Source of the DNA: Sulfurovaceae bacterium
GTDB lineage: Bacteria; Campylobacterota; Campylobacteria; Campylobacterales; Sulfurovaceae
Length of the DNA: 7,287 nucleotides
NCBI GenBank assembly: GCA_029933395.1
Contig: JAOZOG010000101.1
Location: 1 to 7,287, forward strand
Reading direction: 5' to 3'
The notes below the pieces were generated by a model. The model was not told the DNA's origin. It worked only from the letters and a program-made list of their open reading frames with translations, and searched no databases. The position numbers were made by a program, and so were the translations under genes. Of the stretch, positions 1-6,400 are shown piece by piece; positions within the stretch are counted from its first letter, which is position 1, and each line of letters begins with the position of its first letter.

Positions 1-343
1 TACGCATTATGTTTAGTATCTGCAGAACCGTAGAGCCGATAACTATTCCGACCAGACGCTCTTTCCCCGATGCAGGAAAAGCCAGAACCGCCGCAACATA
101 AAGCAGTATCGCCTCAAGTCCGTTACAGCCGAATTTTACCTCCATAACAGCGCTTTTCAGATGCAAAAAGGCACCGTTTGCAGTAACGTCGATTCCTATA
201 AGATGTATAAGCCATGTGCTGATCTTCACGACTGCGCCTGTATAGTAGGCATCAAGCTGCAGTACCTGACGCACCGGCTCGTAATCCACTAGAATAAAGG
301 CTGTAATCATATAAAGTATATAAAGCAGAATAAAGCGTTTCAT
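1..343 (-). CDS. xrtH: Exosortase H-type sorting transpeptidase, N-terminal 114 residues (3' end outside window)
   Basis: Polytopic inner-membrane cysteine enzyme expected to cleave and process proteins carrying the IPTL-CTERM tail. Translation from ATG 341-343 gives 114 codons running off the left edge. A first membrane helix spans about residues 4-19, with further hydrophobic stretches near 76-90 and 97-110. The exosortase signature is clear: GCNGLEAI at 72-79 with the presumed nucleophile Cys73, then AFP at 88-90, and LQILNIMR at 107-114, whose Arg114 fits the conserved active-site Arg. The conserved His would lie beyond the window. From memory the family runs to roughly 170 residues, so about a third is missing. 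No good Shine-Dalgarno sequence precedes the ATG, and no in-frame upstream start was found in the gap, so this start is kept because the first helix begins at once. It follows the IPTL-tailed gene on the same strand after 68 bases. The H subtype rests on the GCNGLEA motif plus the neighbouring VPTLSEWG substrate. Confidence 0.88.
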   Translation of the reverse strand, partial: MKRFILLYILYMITAFILVDYEPVRQVLQLDAYYTGAVVKISTWLIHLIGIDVTANGAFLHLKSAVMEVKFGCNGLEAILLYVAAVLAFPASGKERLVGIVIGSTVLQILNIMR

Positions 344-369
344 TGCAGTGATTGTAGCGAAAAGAACAT

Positions 370-410
370 ATCTATTCTATCGGCCGGTATGAAACCGGCC
401 GACAATAGAT
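370..410 (-). terminator. Interrupted hairpin with T-rich tail between the surface protein and exosortase genes
   Basis: An outer 7-bp stem (370-376 with 404-410) and an inner GC-rich 9-bp stem (380-388 with 394-402) enclose a 5-base loop (389-393). A small asymmetric internal bulge (377-379 against 403) separates them. In the direction of transcription the hairpin starts one base after the TAA of the surface protein gene and is followed, a few bases later, by TTC and a short run of T. This resembles an intrinsic terminator with an imperfect U tract. Because the exosortase gene follows at once, it could act as a leaky terminator or as an mRNA-stabilising 3' end that lowers exosortase output. 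Termination itself is inferred. Confidence 0.6.
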
Positions 411-411
411 G

Positions 412-3400
412 TTAAAACTTCTCTTCTCTTCTATACAGCAGTGCACTTGCTGAAATGAACATCATCACGATCAACGCGATTCGCCCCCATTCAGAAAGTG
501 TCGGAACCGCTATGTTCTTTTTAATCGGTATATTGTTGTTGTAGACCGGCGCATCCCCGTTCTCAATGACAAGTCTGTAATAATACGGATTGTCGGCACA
601 TCCCGTTGCGCTGTCATATCCGCCAAGCATCATCGTATTTGCATATTCACCCTGCCCAAGGTAGACACTGCTACCTGACGGCACATCCAGTACACCTGAC
701 GGAAGACATGCCGTACTGACCACATACCCGTCCGGCGGCGTTATTGTCAGAGTACACTCTGTCTGCGTTGTAATGCTGCCGACCGTGAATTTATACAGGC
801 CGTCGCTGTCTATATGGCCAGGGTTTGGAATCGCTCCGTTGGTACAGTTGATATCTACTATACCTCCACCGATTATCTCACCGGTACTTTCATCATAGAA
901 GTAACCTGTCGGATCATAATCCTGGTAATCAGGTATACCATCATCATCCGAATCTCCCGTACCCTCTTCCTGATCAGGCGTACCGTCATTGTCTGAATCA
1001 TCATCAAGGTTGTCAGGAGTTCCGTCTCCATCGGTGTCATCATCGCCTTCTATGACATCATGAATACCGTCTCCATCAGAATCGGGTGCGTATCCGAAAT
1101 CGGCATGGCGAACATCTTCGCCACTGCCCAGGGCTATACCGTATGGATCATTTCCGGTTGTAGACGTAAAGTTTGCCGGCAGGGATGTCTCCACAACATC
1201 TACCGTATACTCCCCAAACGGAAGTGAACCGAAAAGATAGTTACCGTTACCGTCCGTTACTGTTGTAGTATTAAGCTCCCCATTCAAATAGAGATCAATT
1301 GTCACTCCGCCGATACCGCTTTCACCGGCATCCTGAATACCGTCCGCATTTTCGTCATTCCAGATAAAATCTCCTATGGAGGAGCGTGGATCGGTCATAC
1401 ACTCTCTTGTTGCCGGCGGATAACTGATCATCACCTGGTCAAACTGACCGACACTGACGCTGATATTCATATCCGGACGGAGTCCGTCATCAACCTCGAC
1501 CCATAGGCCGCCTTCAAGCTTCCATCCCGGCCATGCAGTTCCCATGCCGCTTCCGTCGATCTCTGCTCCCGGCCACAGCAGTGTTCCGGTTAGCGGCTGA
1601 TCATGGAGTGATTCGACTATAGTTGCATCCATTTTACTCCAGTTGATATCGGCTGTTGCGCCTTCATATGGGATCCCCACAAGGGTTATATTGTAATCAG
1701 CATATGGAGCATCGTCGACACAGTAAGTGTTTACGACCACACTGACCGATTTTGGAGGTGATACCGCCGCATCAAACGATATGTTGTTCTCACCGCTTGA
1801 GAATACAAAAGGATCTGTTCTATAGGTAGTCGCGTTCATATCATTGTCTGTTTCATCATCTCCTGATGCATCTTTTGGAGAAGCAACATATGGATCTGCA
1901 AGCGAATCAAAATCAAATCCGATCTGATATGTGTCCGGAACAACATCTTCAAACCGATAGATACCGTTCGCATCGGTAAGAACGCTCTCCAGTGCCGTAG
2001 TCGAACCGTCAGTCTCTATTCGGTAGAGAGTTACATTTATATCTTCGATCCCCTCTTCATCTGCATCCTGGACACCGTCTCCGTCAAAGTCGAACCATAC
2101 ATAGTCGCCTACACCGACGAATACGAACATGCCGGCATCAAAACTCATATTGTTTTCACCTGAGCTCAGCTCTATATCGGCAGTATAGCCTGACGGATCG
2201 GCATCACTGTCAAGTGCATCGTCCGTTGTGTTTCTAGGCGATATCTCCATATTTGGCGGAGCGACAAACTCCACTCTGTAGCTTCCTGGAACAAGTGAAT
2301 CAAACAGGTAGTGGCCGCTGCTGTCCGTAACGGTTGTTGCACTGGCATCCCCGGAAAGATTGACAGTTATTCCTTCGATCCCCTCTTCGCCTGGATCCTG
2401 GATACCGTCTGCATTGGTGTCATGCCAGACATAATTACCGATCGAGGCATACTCATAAACTCCGCCGTCAAGCGTCATATTGTTCTCACCGCTTGAAAGC
2501 GTCTCTGCGGCAATCCCGCCGGTAGCATTCATATCATTGTCAAGTGCATCGTCCATTCCCTGGTCGATCAGACTGATCAGATAGCTTGTCGCCGAGAGGT
2601 CAAAATCTATATAGTAGCTGTCCGGCCTTAGATTATCGAACAGATAGTTTCCGCCGCCGCTTGTCGTAGTCGTACCGGCGACCGTATTGTTGCTCTCATA
2701 GTAAAGAACTACATCTATGCCGTCTATGCCTGTACCAACCTCATTCTGTATACCGTCCGCATTGGTGTCGATCCAGAGCAGATCTCCGATCGATGCCGGA
2801 ATATATACACCGAGATCCCATGACGGATCATATTCACCTGATTCCAGATTGGTTGAAATCGTCTCTCCGGTAATACGGTCGGCATCACTGTCGAGGCTGT
2901 CGTTGCTGTTGTCCTGCAGTGTTGCAACATAGCCTGCCAGATCACTGTCGCCAAGATTGAAAACCGCGTGATAATCATCAGGCAGCAATCCGGTAAATCT
3001 GTAACCGCCGGTAGTATTGGTATCCATCATACCTGCAACCGTACCGTTGATATCATAATAAAGCGTTACCTGGACCCCTTCAATTCCGGGCTCCATCGCA
3101 TCCTGGATACCGTTACCGTTTGCATCAAGCCAGACAATATCACCGTATGAAGCCGGCTGGTAAACACCCATATCCAAAGTCGGATTATATTCTGCGGATG
3201 CAAGCGTAACGACTGCCGTGCGTCCATTGGCCGTGTCTGCATCACTATCCAAAGTGTCATCGCCGTCCTGATCGGCAGCACTGACCCTGTAGCCGCCGTT
3301 AACCAGTACATCAGACGAGAGGTTGAATTCGACATAGTAATCACCTGGAACCAGACCGTCTATCAGATAGTATCCGTCACTGTCGGTGGTATCATTTTTG

Positions 3401-6400
3401 ACAAAATCCCCTGCTGCCGTATAGGCACTGACAATGACGCCGGCAATGCCGGTATCGATCTCATCCTGTATACCGTCGGCATTGGTATCTACCCATACAT
3501 AATTGCCAAGCGAAGCCGGACCGTATGCACCCATATCCCATGACGGGTCGTTCTCGCCGCTTTCAAGTGTAGTAACCGCCGTACGTCCTGTAGTCTCATT
3601 GGCATCGGAGTCAACAGCATTATCTGCGCCTGCATCCTGGAGTGTAGGGATATAACCGAGGGGGAGTGTTGTGAGATCGAACTCGATGTAATAATCACCC
3701 GGAGTCAGTCCTGTAAAGCTATACAGTCCGCTGTTATCCGTCGTAGCCGTACCAAGGAAAGTACCGTCAGCCATATAGAGATTTACATCAACATCGGCTA
3801 TCGCTTCCTCTCCCGCATCCTGAATGCCGTTCGCATCCGCATCGTCCCAGACATAATTACCGATCGAGGCATACTCATAAACTCCGCCGTCAAGCGTCAT
3901 ATTGTTCTCACCGCTTGAAAGCGTCTCTGCGGCAATCCCGCCGGTAGCATTCATATCATTGTCAAGTGCATCGTCCATTCCCTGGTCGATCAGACTGATC
4001 AGATAGCTTGTCGCCGAGAGGTCAAAATCTATATAGTAGCTGTCCGGCCTTAGATTATCGAACAGATAGTTTCCGCCGCCGCTTGTCGTAGTCGTACCGG
4101 CGACCGTATTGTTGCTCTCATAGTAAAGAACTACATCTATGCCGTCTATGCCTGTACCAACCTCATTCTGTATACCGTCCGCATTGGTGTCGATCCAGAG
4201 CAGATCTCCGATCGATGCCGGAATATATACACCGAGATCCCATGACGGATCGTTTTCACCCGGGTCAAGTGTGGTTACAGCCGTCTGCCCGCTGACTCTG
4301 TCCGCATCACTGTCGGCAAGATCATCACCGCCCTGATCCTGCAAGGTCGGTATGTAGCCGCTGAGTGCAGGAGAATCCAGATCGAAAACGACATAATAGT
4401 CATCCGGCAGCAGATCATTGAAACGGTATTGGCCGCTTGTGTCCGTAGTATTGGTTTCAACCTGCGAACCATCTGATTTGTAGAGTGTTACATTGACGTT
4501 CTCGACACCCGGCTCCATCGCATCCTGGATACCGTTTCCGTTGGTATCCACCCAGACACGGTCACCGATCGAAGCGAAGGATGTGATTGTCGTCAGATAA
4601 TCTTCTACCTCACCGTCGTTTGCCAAACCGGTTACACCAAGGCCGCCTGTAGTGCTGATTCTGAACCTGGCATAGACAGCATCACTTACAACTGCATCGC
4701 ATGGCACTGCAAAAGTATACCGGTTAACACCGTTGCCTACCGAATAGGTATCCAGCAGATGCTCGCCTGCATCACTGAAATCCCCGTCGCTGTTAAAATC
4801 GATCCATGCATCCACATAAGCCTGGCCTGAAGGCGCCCCGCTAATGTTCATCTCTACTGTTGCCTCTTCACAGGTAATAAGCTGTGAAAGAAAAGTTATA
4901 CCGTCTTCATCGTCACCGTTAAGGTCATCACCGTCCGCTGCCGCATTCGGCTGGCCGTCAACTTCTGCATCCACACTGTCACCAAACATCAATCCTGAGC
5001 CAAGGTAGTGTGATGCACCGCCATTTTCAGCCAGCGTACCGTAAGATATAGGCAGATCGCCCCAGTCTGTCGGGACAAAAAAGCCCGCATCCCAGTCGGG
5101 ATCTACCGTTGCGGGTGCCAGAGTTATAACGTCTGTGCGAAATGTATTCGGATCAATATCACTGTCAAGCATATCATCTGAGCCGCTATCTTTGGATGTA
5201 ACCGAGATACCTGTAATTGCCGGAGGTACAACCTCAACGATATACTCTCCTGGAACAAGATCGACAAAGAAATAGTAACCCGATCCGTTGGTTACGGTAT
5301 TGGCGACTTCCTGGCCGGTTGCGTTGTCATACAGCTTGACCTCTACACCGGCCAATCCGATTTCCGATCCGTCCTGAAGTCCATTTTGGTTGGAATCCAG
5401 CCAGACAAAATTACCGAGAGATGAGAGTTGCGGCTCTATAAAGCCGAAATCCAGTGTCGGATTGTGGTCGCCAGACGGCTCTGCTCCGGCACTTAACGTA
5501 ACCGCCTGGGAAACAACACCGTAACCTGCAAGCGTGATACCATTATCATCATTATCTACATCATCGTCAGGATCACCGATACCGTTTGCAACGGCATTTT
5601 CCAGTCCGCTCAGCACTCCACCGAGAAAATTCGCCTCATCAACCTGAACTATATAATCACCTGCAAACAATCCGTCAAACCTGTAATAGCCTGCCTCTCC
5701 AGCTTTGGTAATAGTCAGTGTTGATGCTACAAACGCATCTACGCCCGGCGTAAAGGCACCATCAGCATCAGTGTCCTTATAAAGATTTACTACAACCTGG
5801 TTAATACCGCTCTCACTGGCAGCATCATAGATGCCGTCATGACTGTTATTGGTATTGTCATCCAGCCAGACGCGGTCACCCAGGCTGAGCGTTCCCTGCG
5901 GTACGATGATACCCGCATCAAAATCCCTGTTGAATTCATTGGCTGCCAGTGAAAAAACACCGGTTCTTCCTGTCGTCTCGTCCGCATCCGAATCTTCAGC
6001 CTCGCTGCTGCCGGCAACATTGACGGTCGTAAAAGTATAACCTGCCGGCTTGATAAACTCTATTTCATAGCCGCCGGAAGGCGTCAGGCCGGTAAACTGG
6101 TAATAACCCGGATTTCCAAACTGGTCGTTTGCGGTGACAGTCGAATTAATCTCACTGCCATTAAGATATAGTTTTACCTGGACACCGTTTATCCCGCCGT
6201 TCAAACCATCCATGGTGGACTCGTTCTGTATTCCGTCACCGTTTCGGTCGAACCAGACATAATTCCCGACCGCAGCAACAGGAAGCTGGAGCAGCCCCAT
6301 ATCCCATCTAAGGTCTACTTCGGTTGCATCCAGTCCGGTCACCTCTGTCATGAGTGTTGTACCGTTAACATCCGAATCCACGGTATCATCAGTTCCCACA

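Larger units (their letters stand above)
1753..4575 (-). repeat. SdrD B-like units 5-12
   Basis: Eight units of 110-122 residues start at residues 892, 1011, 1127, 1245, 1366, 1485, 1601 and 1711. Nearly all open with ASIGD or ASIGN (ASLGN, ASYGD and VGVGD are variants), then VW-x-D and an acidic loop such as DTNGNGIQD. They close with GEN-x-x-(S/T/M)-x-D-x-G. Unit 5 most resembles unit 9 (both have NGNGIQDAMEPG, LLPDDY, DSDADR and DPSWDLGVYIP), and unit 6 equals unit 10. The array therefore carries a four-unit higher-order period of 1,422 bp. Unit 11 is the shortest, at 110 residues. Confidence 0.9.

Noticed and set aside
415..507. C-terminal tail as an LPXTG sortase signal or a type IX secretion tail
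   Set aside because: There is no LPXTG motif. VPTLSEWG plus hydrophobic helix plus basic end matches the exosortase H target, and the adjacent gene is an exosortase.
910..1083. Acidic segment as an Sdr-type Ser-Asp wall-spanning repeat
   Set aside because: The Asp residues follow the D-x-D-x-D-G-x-x-D calcium-loop spacing rather than a plain SD dipeptide run, and the organism appears to be Gram-negative.
2425..4251. The 405-bp repeats as copies of an insertion sequence
   Set aside because: The tract is in-frame SdrD coding sequence with no terminal inverted repeats, no target duplication and no transposase.
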